Assembly (NCBI GenBank): GCA_002418835.1
Contig: DIEX01000030.1
Span: forward strand, 62,001-126,000
Direction of reading: 5' to 3'
DNA: 64,000 bases
Source of the DNA: Spirochaetia bacterium UBA5763
GTDB taxonomy: Bacteria > Spirochaetota > UBA4802 > UBA5550
The position numbers and the translations under genes were made by a program. The notes under the pieces are model-generated. The model was given only the letters and a program-made list of their open reading frames with translations. It had not been told where the DNA came from and searched no databases. The stretch's first letter is position 1. Every line of letters begins with the position of its first letter. Of the stretch, positions 6,567 through 14,491 are shown piece by piece.

Positions 6567-7733
6567 ATGTTGAAAAGACTTTTTAATTACACACAGTCAA
6601 TAAAGGGGAGATGGGCCTCTAAGGAACCGGCGTTTACGGAGCTCTACCCTGCCCTTCAGATAACAAACGGCTGCAACAAGCAGTGCAAGGGGTGTCTCAG
6701 GTCGGCAAACGCATACTCTTATAAAATGAGTGATGAACAGTTCAGGAAATATCTTGAAGATCTGCATAGACTTGGTGAAAGCGCACTTCTTAAATACCAG
6801 TTTGTTACAGGGGGTGAACCCACAATATGGCAGAGCGGCAACATGGACATTGTTGACGCTTTAACTGCACTGTTTGACCTGAACCTTATAGAGACAATTT
6901 CAATGCCGAGCAACGGCAGGGTCTTTGAAGATATTAATTATACGCGTGAATTCTTTAAAAGATTATCCTCCCGAATCAGCAGAAAAGCCCTGGTTGGCAT
7001 AAGCATTTCGGAATACCAGGGTAACCTCAGCGAGTCAGGTTACATTGCCATGGATAACCTCCTGACCGTAAGCCGTGAACCGGGTATGCAGGTAACGCCT
7101 ATTATCCTTGTGACAATGGCTGTTGATGATAATGTTGATAAGAGGCTTCAAAAAATATATCCCGGGGTGCCTCAGAGAGTTGTGCCCCTTGCTCCGCTCG
7201 GAGATGCTGAAGGGCTTGAAGGACTCTGCCCCTCCCTTTCGCTCACAGGGAATGATAAATCAACCCTGGGGAACTATCTCCCTCATTATAAAAAAGAGGT
7301 TATTTCAAAACTCGGAATATCTGAAAGCGATTTTGACATATTCCCCAATTCCGCAATAATAGATCTCTTTTCTCTTTATATTCACGGAGGGGACAGCCCC
7401 TTTGTTGATGACAAATGGCATTACTGTCTCCCGTATAAAGATGATCCGAGATTTGATCTCTGCAACGTGGGGGAGATGCGTTCAGGCACAATTCCCGATT
7501 TTCTTGAAGAGATTGATATTCTTAACTGCATACGCGCTGAAGGTATACTCTCAGCAGTGGATGAACATAAAGATGAACTTTCAGCTGAAACACGCGATAA
7601 ACTTGAATATATGCTTAACACGCCGGATCAGAAAGTCTCTGTAGCTTATCGCGGCTGCATGGTTTGTAAAAAAATGTATGATTACGGAATAATAAAGGAG
7701 CTTGTTGATGGAAATAGCAGTAGCAAGCGGTAA
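6567..7733 (+). CDS. Radical SAM protein (ORP operon)
   Basis: 388 aa. The CxxxCxxC triad that binds the radical-SAM iron-sulfur cluster is at C36, C40 and C43 (NGCNKQCKGC), followed by the glycine-rich TGGEPT motif near residue 85 that contacts S-adenosylmethionine. The C-terminal region has further Cys (CLPY, CNVG, RGCMVCKK) that could hold an auxiliary cluster. ATG at 6567 follows GGACGGAG. The 3' end overlaps the next gene by 26 bp, implying translational coupling. The reaction is not predictable; in this operon it could act in metal-cluster assembly, as radical-SAM NifB does for nitrogenase. Confidence 0.87.
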   Translation: MLKRLFNYTQSIKGRWASKEPAFTELYPALQITNGCNKQCKGCLRSANAYSYKMSDEQFRKYLEDLHRLGESALLKYQFVTGGEPTIWQSGNMDIVDALTALFDLNLIETISMPSNGRVFEDINYTREFFKRLSSRISRKALVGISISEYQGNLSESGYIAMDNLLTVSREPGMQVTPIILVTMAVDDNVDKRLQKIYPGVPQRVVPLAPLGDAEGLEGLCPSLSLTGNDKSTLGNYLPHYKKEVISKLGISESDFDIFPNSAIIDLFSLYIHGGDSPFVDDKWHYCLPYKDDPRFDLCNVGEMRSGTIPDFLEEIDILNCIRAEGILSAVDEHKDELSAETRDKLEYMLNTPDQKVSVAYRGCMVCKKMYDYGIIKELVDGNSSSKR

Positions 7734-8562
7734 GGGTGGAACAGGTAAAACAACTGTTTCACTTTCACTGGCAACTTATTATAGAGATAAAGGATTTAAA
7801 GTGGCTCTCCTTGACTGCGATGTTGAGGAGCCCAACGCGAACCTTTTTCTGAATGCTGAATTAACAGAAAAGGTTGAGTGCAAAATTCTTCTCCCGAAAG
7901 TCGATGATTCACTCTGCACCGGATGCGGAAAATGCGATGAACTTTGCGAATACAGCGCAATTGTTTTGATAAAGGGGAAACCTCTTGTGCTCCCTGAGAT
8001 GTGTCATTCATGCGGAGGATGCGCGCTCATCTGCCCTGAAAAAGCAATAACAGAAATTGAGAGGGCAATCGGAGTTATTGAAAAAGGTGAAAAAGACGGT
8101 ATCAAATTCGCAGGAGGGAGGCTCAATATCGGCGAAGTCTTATCCCCTCCTCTTATAGGGGACGTTAAAGAGAACTACCCCGACGCTGATATCAGAATTC
8201 TGGATTCACCTCCGGGAACATCCTGTCCGGTAATTGAATCTGTCAAACACGCGGACTTTCTTATTCTTGTTGCTGAGCCTACACCCTTTGGTCTCAATGA
8301 CCTTAAATTGGCAGCAGGCATGGGGGAAGCTCTGGGCCTGCCGTCTGCTGTTGTAATAAATAAGGGGGGAGACAACGACCGGATGATTAAAGAATTCTGC
8401 GAATCCGTTGGCCTCCCGGTTATTGAATCGATACCTGACAACAGAACTGTTGCTGAAAAATACTCACGCGGTGACTGTGTATCAATCATCAGGGAGAATT
8501 ACAGCGATAAACTTGAAAAAATTACTGAGCATATCAGACTTAGCAGCAGGGGGCAGCGGTAA
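7708..8562 (+). CDS. MinD/ParA-type ATPase with inserted 2[4Fe-4S] ferredoxin domain (ORP operon)
   Basis: 284 aa. The deviant Walker A SGKGGTGKTT lies at residues 7-16 and Walker A'-like LLDCDVEEPN near 33-42. The ferredoxin insertion has CTGCGKCDELC near 68-78 and CHSCGGCALIC near 99-109, each with a fourth Cys, for two [4Fe-4S] clusters. DSPPGTSCP matches the ATPase switch motif. I start at ATG 7708, with AAAGGAG 7 bp upstream, rather than the in-frame TTG codons just before it. Such ferredoxin-carrying ATPases are subunits of the ORP complex in Desulfovibrio. It is paired with the paralogue that follows after one base. Confidence 0.93.
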   Translation: MEIAVASGKGGTGKTTVSLSLATYYRDKGFKVALLDCDVEEPNANLFLNAELTEKVECKILLPKVDDSLCTGCGKCDELCEYSAIVLIKGKPLVLPEMCHSCGGCALICPEKAITEIERAIGVIEKGEKDGIKFAGGRLNIGEVLSPPLIGDVKENYPDADIRILDSPPGTSCPVIESVKHADFLILVAEPTPFGLNDLKLAAGMGEALGLPSAVVINKGGDNDRMIKEFCESVGLPVIESIPDNRTVAEKYSRGDCVSIIRENYSDKLEKITEHIRLSSRGQR

Positions 8563-8563
8563 A

Positions 8564-9430
8564 ATGATTAAAGAACTTGTAATAATAAGCGGCAAGGGGG
8601 GAACAGGTAAAACAAGCATCTCCGGTTCCTTCGCGGCACTTGCTGAAAATAAAGTTATGGCTGACTGTGATGTTGATGCTGCTGACCTTCACATAATAAT
8701 GAAACACACAGTTTTATCGGATGAATCTTTCAGCACAAGCAGAAAAGCTGTAATCAATCCGTCCCTATGCACAGAATGCGGCAGATGCTCTGAACTCTGC
8801 AGATTCGATGCCATTACGGATGATTTCAGTGTTAAGACTTTATCATGCGAAGGCTGTGGTGTTTGCGCTGCATTCTGCCCGGTTAACGCGATTAAAATGA
8901 TTGATCATGAATCCGGGAGATGGTTTGTTTCTGACACAGACAAGGGTCCCCTTGTACACGCGTGTCTCGGTATGGCGGAAGGAAATTCCGGGAAGCTTGT
9001 CGCACTTCTGAGAAAAAAGGCACGCGCCATAGCAGAAGAGAAAGGGTATAATCTTATAATTGTTGACGGCTCACCCGGAACGGGGTGCCCTGTTATAGCA
9101 TCTGTTACAGGGGCGTCTTATCTGCTCATTGTTACAGAACCCACAGTTTCCGGCCTTCACGATCTGAAGAGAGCACTTGAACTTGCAGCCCATTTCAGGG
9201 TAAAGAGCGGAGTCTGTGTTAACAAGGCCGACATCAACAGCGATGTCGCCTCAGACATAGAGTTGTTCTGCAAAAGCAAAGGTATAGATTTTTTAGGAAC
9301 AATCCCCTATGACAAAGATGTGACACATGCTCAGATTGCCGGAAAAAGCGTTGTTGAACATTCTGAAGGTCCGGCTTCAGCATCAATCAAAGACCTCTGG
9401 AATAGAATAAAAAATGAAATATTAGTATAA
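8564..9430 (+). CDS. Second MinD/ParA-type ATPase with ferredoxin insertion (ORP operon)
   Basis: 288 aa, paralogue of the preceding gene. Deviant Walker A ISGKGGTGKTS near 8-18, DCDVDAADLH near 40, and two cluster motifs, CTECGRCSELC and CEGCGVCAAFC, each followed by a typical fourth Cys and Pro or Phe. DGSPGTGCP near 170 is the ATPase switch. The longer open frame reaches back to 8408 inside the upstream gene, but the family N-terminus begins at MIKELVIISGKGG, so ATG 8564, one base after the previous stop, is the start. The two ATPases probably form a heterodimer or act on the same metal-cluster client. Confidence 0.93.
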   Translation: MIKELVIISGKGGTGKTSISGSFAALAENKVMADCDVDAADLHIIMKHTVLSDESFSTSRKAVINPSLCTECGRCSELCRFDAITDDFSVKTLSCEGCGVCAAFCPVNAIKMIDHESGRWFVSDTDKGPLVHACLGMAEGNSGKLVALLRKKARAIAEEKGYNLIIVDGSPGTGCPVIASVTGASYLLIVTEPTVSGLHDLKRALELAAHFRVKSGVCVNKADINSDVASDIELFCKSKGIDFLGTIPYDKDVTHAQIAGKSVVEHSEGPASASIKDLWNRIKNEILV

Positions 9431-9446
9431 CAAGGAGTTATGTAAA

Positions 9447-10316
9447 ATGTCTGATAATTTTGAAAAACACGCATCCTGTTCTCATGGCGCAAAGAACGCG
9501 ACGAAGGAGGAACAGGATGCCGCGATGCTCAAAGACAACATGGCACGGATAAAGCATAAAATAATTGTCATGTCTGGTAAGGGGGGGGTTGGGAAAAGCA
9601 CAGTTGCCGCCAACCTGGCTGTTGCCCTGGCCGAAAAAAAGTTTAAAACAGGGCTCCTGGATATTGATGTACATGGCCCCAGCGTACCGAAACTTCTCGG
9701 AGTTGAAGATCAGATGGCTACGGGTGCCGGTGATAAATCGATTATACCGGTTAAGTATAATGATTATCTCAGCATAATGTCAGTGGGATTTCTTATGCCG
9801 GACAGGGACCAGGCTGTGATCTGGCGCGGGCCGCTGAAATACGGTGTAATCAAGCAGTTCCTTACAGACGTTCTCTGGGGCGAACTGGATTACCTTATCG
9901 TTGATTCCCCTCCCGGAACAGGTGACGAGCCTCTGTCAATATGCCAGCTTATAGAGAATCCTGACGGAGCTGTCATTGTTACAACCCCGCAGGACGTTGC
10001 TCTTGTTGACGTCAGAAAATCAGTCACTTTCTGCAAACAGCTTAAAATGCCTGTGATCGGTGTTGTGGAAAACATGAGTGGATTTGTATGCCCTCATTGC
10101 GGCCAGATGACAGATATTTTCAAGACAGGGGGAGGGAAGAACATGGCTCATGACATGGGTGTGCCGTTTCTTGGATCCATACCTCTTGAACCGAGAATTG
10201 TTGAAAGTGGTGACGACGGCACTCTTCACCTGAGCGCTTCATCAGCACAGGGGACAAAAGCTCAGCTCAGTTTTATATCAATAGTAGAAAACATTATAAA
10301 TGGAGAAAAAAAATGA
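9447..10316 (+). CDS. Mrp/NBP35-type P-loop ATPase (MrpORP-like)
   Basis: 289 aa. An N-terminal tail with C11 leads to the deviant Walker A MSGKGGVGKST near 42-52, then DIDVHGPSVPKLLG, DSPPGTGDEPL and the cluster-binding CPHCG near residue 215, all hallmarks of Mrp/ApbC scaffold ATPases that carry iron-sulfur clusters. The ATG has AAGGAG upstream; an ATG-TAA minimal frame at 9440 lies in the spacer. In Desulfovibrio the ORP-associated Mrp protein has a fused ORP-like C-terminal domain. Here that domain is a separate gene overlapping by 4 bp, so this protein is the single-domain version. Confidence 0.92.
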   Translation: MSDNFEKHASCSHGAKNATKEEQDAAMLKDNMARIKHKIIVMSGKGGVGKSTVAANLAVALAEKKFKTGLLDIDVHGPSVPKLLGVEDQMATGAGDKSIIPVKYNDYLSIMSVGFLMPDRDQAVIWRGPLKYGVIKQFLTDVLWGELDYLIVDSPPGTGDEPLSICQLIENPDGAVIVTTPQDVALVDVRKSVTFCKQLKMPVIGVVENMSGFVCPHCGQMTDIFKTGGGKNMAHDMGVPFLGSIPLEPRIVESGDDGTLHLSASSAQGTKAQLSFISIVENIINGEKK

Positions 10317-10651
10317 AAATAGCAGTTCCGGCAGTAAACGGTAAACTATGCATGCACTTCGGGCATTGCGAACAGTTTGTAGTATTTAATATCGATAAAG
10401 AGAAAAAAAACATCACAGACCAGGAGTCTCTAACACCTCCTCCTCATGAGCCGGGCCTTTTACCTAAATGGCTTTCGGAGAGAGGGATCAACTGTGTTAT
10501 AGCCGGCGGCATGGGAGCACGCGCAGTGACTCTATTTAAAGAGAGGGGGGTTGACGTGATTACCGGAGCGCCTGCGGGCAACCCGGCCGATATAGTAAAC
10601 CAGTTCCTCACAGGTACACTTGCGACCGGCTCAAATACCTGCGATCATTAA
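10313..10651 (+). CDS. NifX/ORP-like protein, stand-alone partner of the Mrp ATPase
   Basis: 112 aa. MKIAVPAVNGKLCMHFGHCEQFVVF at the N-terminus carries the MHFGHCE motif typical of NifX-family domains fused to Mrp in ORP systems, with GGMGARAVTLF in the middle. C13 and C19 with the histidines are likely metal ligands. The start overlaps the Mrp stop (ATGA). It is last of the tightly spaced operon genes and is followed by a long hairpin. Probably carries or delivers a metal or cluster with the Mrp protein; this is inference from the fused form in other species. Confidence 0.88.
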   Translation: MKIAVPAVNGKLCMHFGHCEQFVVFNIDKEKKNITDQESLTPPPHEPGLLPKWLSERGINCVIAGGMGARAVTLFKERGVDVITGAPAGNPADIVNQFLTGTLATGSNTCDH

Positions 10652-10668
10652 AACCGGTTTTAAATGCA

Positions 10669-10720
10669 CTTGGCGGTTCTGCGAAAGAATAAAAAAAATA
10701 TCTTTCACGGAGCCGCTAAG
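10669..10720. repeat. Long imperfect hairpin, 20-bp stem
   Basis: The arms 10669-10688 and 10701-10720 pair over 20 positions with one mismatch and a few G-U pairs, closing a 12-nt A-rich loop. There is no T-run afterwards, so it is not a standard terminator. The arm sequence (CTTAGCGGCTCCGTGAAAGA read on the minus strand) looks like dispersed palindromic repeats seen in environmental genomes. It may protect the 3' end of the ORP message or end the operon. Confidence 0.55.
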
Positions 10721-10738
10721 GCCCGAAGGATATAATTA

Positions 10739-11017
10739 ATGAACAGCATTACTGTTAAACTCCATACCGGAGAACATTGCATTGAAACTTCTGCGAAGAT
10801 TGAATTAAGGCGACTTACAGATATTCTGCTGCAGTCTGATGCAGAAAAAACAGATCCTGAACTGGAAAAGCAGATTGAACTTCTGCTCCACTTTCTGAAA
10901 AACTCGGACTTCAACATTCTTCGGGCCTCTGATGACAGGTTTGCAGGTGTGACTCCCTCTGACTGCATTATTAAATGGGATGAAAAAAGCAATGCAATTG
11001 TGATACTCCCGGATTAA
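10739..11017 (+). CDS. Small hypothetical protein
   Basis: 92 aa, not recognised. No signal peptide or transmembrane segment. The middle (LRRLTDILLQSDAEKTDPELEKQIELLLHFLKNS) is predicted helical with leucines at heptad-like spacing. One Cys near each end. The ATG has GAAGGA 8 bp upstream. It lies 87 bp after the last ORP-operon gene beyond a hairpin, in the same direction, so it may be read through from the operon or be independent. The opposite-strand frame of similar length has no ribosome-binding site and is taken as a shadow. Confidence 0.6.
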   Translation: MNSITVKLHTGEHCIETSAKIELRRLTDILLQSDAEKTDPELEKQIELLLHFLKNSDFNILRASDDRFAGVTPSDCIIKWDEKSNAIVILPD

Positions 11018-11047
11018 ATCAATTGATGCAAGAGATACTGTTAAGAT

Positions 11048-12367
11048 TTAAAGCTTCTCAATATCCGCATGAAGTGGTTCACGTTTATAACCCGCGTTTA
11101 CAGACAATGAAGTTGACGACCTCATAACACACGGCAGCATTGCAGTAAATAAAACAGCAATAGCAAAGCAGCAGAGTCCGCATGCAGCAAGTGTAACAGG
11201 GGCTCCTGCCACTTCAGAAATGCTTCCTGCAATGAGCCCTCCCACCGGCGCTGTTCCGGTAAATGCCATAACATAAAGGCTCATAACACGCCCTCTCTTG
11301 CTCTCATCAACCACAGTCTGTAATATAGTATTGCATGATGCGATAACAACAATACTTGTAAATCCCACTACAAAAAGTGCCGCCATGGAAAGATAGAGTA
11401 TAGCGGAAAAAGAAAATATAATAAAACCGGCACTTAATGCGTAGAGCGATATATTTACTATTCTTCCAAGCCCCCTTATGCTGTTCCTTGATGCGAGATA
11501 CAAAGTGGCTGTAAACGCCCCGGCGCCGGCGGATGATACCAGAAAACCGAAGGTGTGTGAATCTCCATGCAGAACTTCGGAGGCAAAAACCGGAAGCAGA
11601 ACAGGGAAAGTCAGTCCGAAAAAGCTTATCAGGGCAATGAGAATAAGAAGCTCCTTCACCGGAGTAGACTCTGCTGCATACCGGATCCCCTCTTTTATAT
11701 CAGCGAGCACCCTGCTCTCTTTTTTTTCTCTGGAAGTATTTCTGATCTTCATTGCAATAAAGGCGGAAATAGAGGCGAGATAACTTACAGCGTTAATCAG
11801 AAAACATACTCCCTCACCTGCAAGCGCAACAATCAGACCTGCCACAGCAGGGCCGATGAGCCTTGAACCGTTAAAGAGTGAAGAGTTAAGCGCGATGGCA
11901 TTGGGGAGATCTCTTTTATCATCAAGAAGATCAAACACAAGGGCCTGCCTTATGGGGAGTTCAAAAGCATTAATCACACCCAGGAAAAAAGTCAGCAACA
12001 GAAGGTGCCAGGCCTGAACAAAACCCGCAAGAGTTATCCCAGCCAGAATGAATGCCTGAATCATTGATGCGCACTGCACAGCTATCAGAATCTTTCTTCT
12101 GTCGAAACGATCCCCGATTACACCGGATACAGGTGCGAGCAGAAATATCGGTATCTGCCCGGCAAAGGTCGCAGCACCCAGCATAAAAGGTGACCCAGTA
12201 ATCCTGAAAAGAAGCCAGTTCAGAGCAACATTCTGCATCCAGGTCCCGATAAGAGACACCCCCTGCCCGGTGAAGAAGAGACGGTAGTTCCTGCTCCCCA
12301 ATGACCTGAATGTCCTTGTTACAGCGGAATAATAAAAGCGGGATGGTTCGTTGCTTCTGATCTGCAT
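11048..12367 (-). CDS. MFS transporter (MFS_3-like exporter)
   Basis: 439 aa with about twelve hydrophobic segments. The start SLGSRNYRLFFTGQGVSLIGTWMQNVALNWLLFRITGSPFMLG and GVIGDRFDRRKILI (the MFS loop 2-3 motif GxxxDRxxRR) are typical of the EntS/MFS_3 group, which exports siderophores or drugs. A later GRVMSLYVMAFTGTAPVGGLIAG matches the second-half motif. The protein sits in the cytoplasmic membrane; the substrate is unknown. It converges with the small gene ending at 11017, which is followed by no obvious terminator. No operon partner. Confidence 0.88.
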   Translation of the reverse strand: MQIRSNEPSRFYYSAVTRTFRSLGSRNYRLFFTGQGVSLIGTWMQNVALNWLLFRITGSPFMLGAATFAGQIPIFLLAPVSGVIGDRFDRRKILIAVQCASMIQAFILAGITLAGFVQAWHLLLLTFFLGVINAFELPIRQALVFDLLDDKRDLPNAIALNSSLFNGSRLIGPAVAGLIVALAGEGVCFLINAVSYLASISAFIAMKIRNTSREKKESRVLADIKEGIRYAAESTPVKELLILIALISFFGLTFPVLLPVFASEVLHGDSHTFGFLVSSAGAGAFTATLYLASRNSIRGLGRIVNISLYALSAGFIIFSFSAILYLSMAALFVVGFTSIVVIASCNTILQTVVDESKRGRVMSLYVMAFTGTAPVGGLIAGSISEVAGAPVTLAACGLCCFAIAVLFTAMLPCVMRSSTSLSVNAGYKREPLHADIEKL

Positions 12368-12438
12368 AAGATCAGTTATTTGCAGGAGTAAACCATGTCA
12401 AGAGTAAATTAGCAAATATAAGACAGATTGAGTTTCAA

Positions 12439-14262
12439 TTAATCACAGGCCTGAACAATCATCACACAGCGGGAGCAGTCAAAAGTTACCCTGAAATTCC
12501 GGTTTACATCGCTGAGTATAAAGGGTTCGGAGTATATACCTGTTTTTCCGCCATTCTGCGGGCAGAGGCCGTTTTCATATTTAAGGCACATCTTTGTTGT
12601 CATTAAAACTTCATTTCCTGTACGGCTGCCGGTTTCGAATGATTCCCTGATATGGGCTACCCCATGCCTCTCATAGAACTTCCGGGCAAGCGAATTGCTC
12701 ACATTCCAGTTATAGTCTATTTCAGTAAAAGGGTATTTTATATCTGTTTTATTAAATGTAGATTCCGGCCGGATATAACTGCTGCACCTGAGAGCTTCGA
12801 GTTTATCAGCGCAAAGCCTGCGAGCTTCATTAAGAACGCTCACCGGAATAAACCAGTTATCAGAGAACTCAATATTCACACTGCCCGCTGTAAAAATTGT
12901 GCTGCCCAGTTTACTGAGATGTTTTTCAATCTGCTGCGTCTGATCAAATTCTTTCATTGATTTCTCTTTCTCATACAACAACTGATGAACTGCTGAATTT
13001 CCGTCACTGTCAGTCATTACCAGTTCAAAACCGTCATCGATATCGCGAAATAAAATATCTGCTGTTATACGCCTTTCACTTTTTGCTGTTTCAAGAACTT
13101 TCTCAAAGACGGCGTCACTGTTGCGGAAAATTTCAGCACCCGTGTAAATCCCGTCAACCGAAAGAGGATAAATGAAGTTATCGTCAACTCTGTTTATCCT
13201 TGTACCGTATTCACTTCCGTCACGTTTAAAGAAAAAAATTCCATCTCCGGCATTAAGCCTGTCTTCAGAGTCTATGCTGAAACAGTTTTTTCCGACAAGA
13301 GCAACAATCCCTATACGCTTACCAAGGGATTTCGGAGTGTGCGGCGACAGTAGATTAGATCTCCTGCCGGTAGTAAAGTATTCTGTATAGCCCCTGTTAA
13401 ATGTACTTTCCGGATCAGGTGTAAAACCGGGAAAAGATAATCCGGAAGATAGTTTCCTCGTATCGTTTTTACCTGCAAGAATTTCATCAATCTTTATCCT
13501 GTAATGAGCAACAATATTCCGGACATAGTTTACATCCTTAAGGCGACCTTCAATTTTAAATGAATCGATACCGGCATCAATCAGCTCGCCCAGGAATTCA
13601 GTACGGTTAAGGTCTTTAAGAGAGAGGGGGTATCTCCCGGCAGGAATTAATTTTCCTTTACTGTCTGTATGTGTGTAGCTTTTACGGCAGGGCTGGGCAC
13701 ACTCTCCACGGTTAGCGCTCCTCCCCCCTGACGCAGCGCTCATATAGCACCGCCCGCTCATGCTTACACATAACGCGCCGTGAATGAAGTATTCAAGCTC
13801 ACAGCTTACCTCTTTTCTGATTTTGCTGAGATCCTCAATACTCAGTTCCCTGGCAAGTACAATTCTGGGGATTCCAATCCGGTCGAGAAACTTTATCTTT
13901 TCAATATCATAATTATCGCATTGCGTGCTGGCATGAAGTGGAACAGGCGGGAGTTCCATTTCAAGGATACCCGTGTCCTGAAATATGATCCCGTCTATTC
14001 CCGCATTGTAAAGGTCAAATATAATTTTTCGAACGTCTTCCAGTTCGCTTTCATAAAGAATTGTATTAACCGCAGCATAGACTCTTGCGTAGTATTTATG
14101 ACTGTGGTTAATGAGTTTTTCTATATCTGCAAGAGAGTTCCCCGCAGCGGAACGTGCGCCGAATTTCTCAGGCCCTATATATACTGCATCCGCACCGCAG
14201 TTTACTGCTGCAATCCCTGTGTCACTATTTTTTGCAGGCGCAAGGAGCTCAATCTTTCTCAT
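12439..14262 (-). CDS. Peptidase U32 family protein (RlhA/YhbU-like)
   Basis: 607 aa. Begins ELLAPAKNSDTGIAAVNCGADAVYIG, the family N-terminus, with the U32 signature ELEYFIHGALCVSMSGRCYMSAASGGRSANRGECAQPCRK near 155-195. Cys in that signature (CVS, CYMS, CAQPC) bind an iron-sulfur cluster in related enzymes. Members act in tRNA or 23S rRNA hydroxylation (TrhP, RlhA) rather than proteolysis. The C-terminal part adds MTTKMCLKYENGLCPQNGG and CSRCVMIVQACD, a further Cys cluster. Monocistronic by layout. Upstream spacing lacks a strong ribosome-binding site, but the N-terminus fits the family. Confidence 0.88.
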   Translation of the reverse strand: MRKIELLAPAKNSDTGIAAVNCGADAVYIGPEKFGARSAAGNSLADIEKLINHSHKYYARVYAAVNTILYESELEDVRKIIFDLYNAGIDGIIFQDTGILEMELPPVPLHASTQCDNYDIEKIKFLDRIGIPRIVLARELSIEDLSKIRKEVSCELEYFIHGALCVSMSGRCYMSAASGGRSANRGECAQPCRKSYTHTDSKGKLIPAGRYPLSLKDLNRTEFLGELIDAGIDSFKIEGRLKDVNYVRNIVAHYRIKIDEILAGKNDTRKLSSGLSFPGFTPDPESTFNRGYTEYFTTGRRSNLLSPHTPKSLGKRIGIVALVGKNCFSIDSEDRLNAGDGIFFFKRDGSEYGTRINRVDDNFIYPLSVDGIYTGAEIFRNSDAVFEKVLETAKSERRITADILFRDIDDGFELVMTDSDGNSAVHQLLYEKEKSMKEFDQTQQIEKHLSKLGSTIFTAGSVNIEFSDNWFIPVSVLNEARRLCADKLEALRCSSYIRPESTFNKTDIKYPFTEIDYNWNVSNSLARKFYERHGVAHIRESFETGSRTGNEVLMTTKMCLKYENGLCPQNGGKTGIYSEPFILSDVNRNFRVTFDCSRCVMIVQACD

Positions 14263-14373
14263 AAATGAATACTCTCAGAACTTCTTTCAATAGAAGCCTT
14301 TTTCTGTCAAGAAGTATCATAATTCAAAGTTTAAAACCACGGATACAGAGCCTGCTGCGGGACATGAAATATC

Positions 14374-14402
14374 TTGACTAAAGGGGGCCTCATACATATA
14401 AT
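14374..14402 (+). promoter_or_regulatory. Sigma-70 promoter of trkA-trkH
   Basis: TTGACT at 14374-14379, 17-bp spacer, TATAAT at 14397-14402. The leader to the trkA start at 14492 would be about 80 nt. Confidence 0.75.
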
Positions 14403-14491
14403 TGAACTATACCGGTTAATCCACGACCTGCAAGGCCTGAGCAATCCGGAAAGCTATTGATTAGTATCAAGGAGAATGGCATTAATAAACT

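Noticed and set aside
8408..8563. N-terminal extension of the second MinD-type ATPase
   Set aside because: It lies wholly inside the previous gene; the family N-terminus and spacing support ATG 8564.
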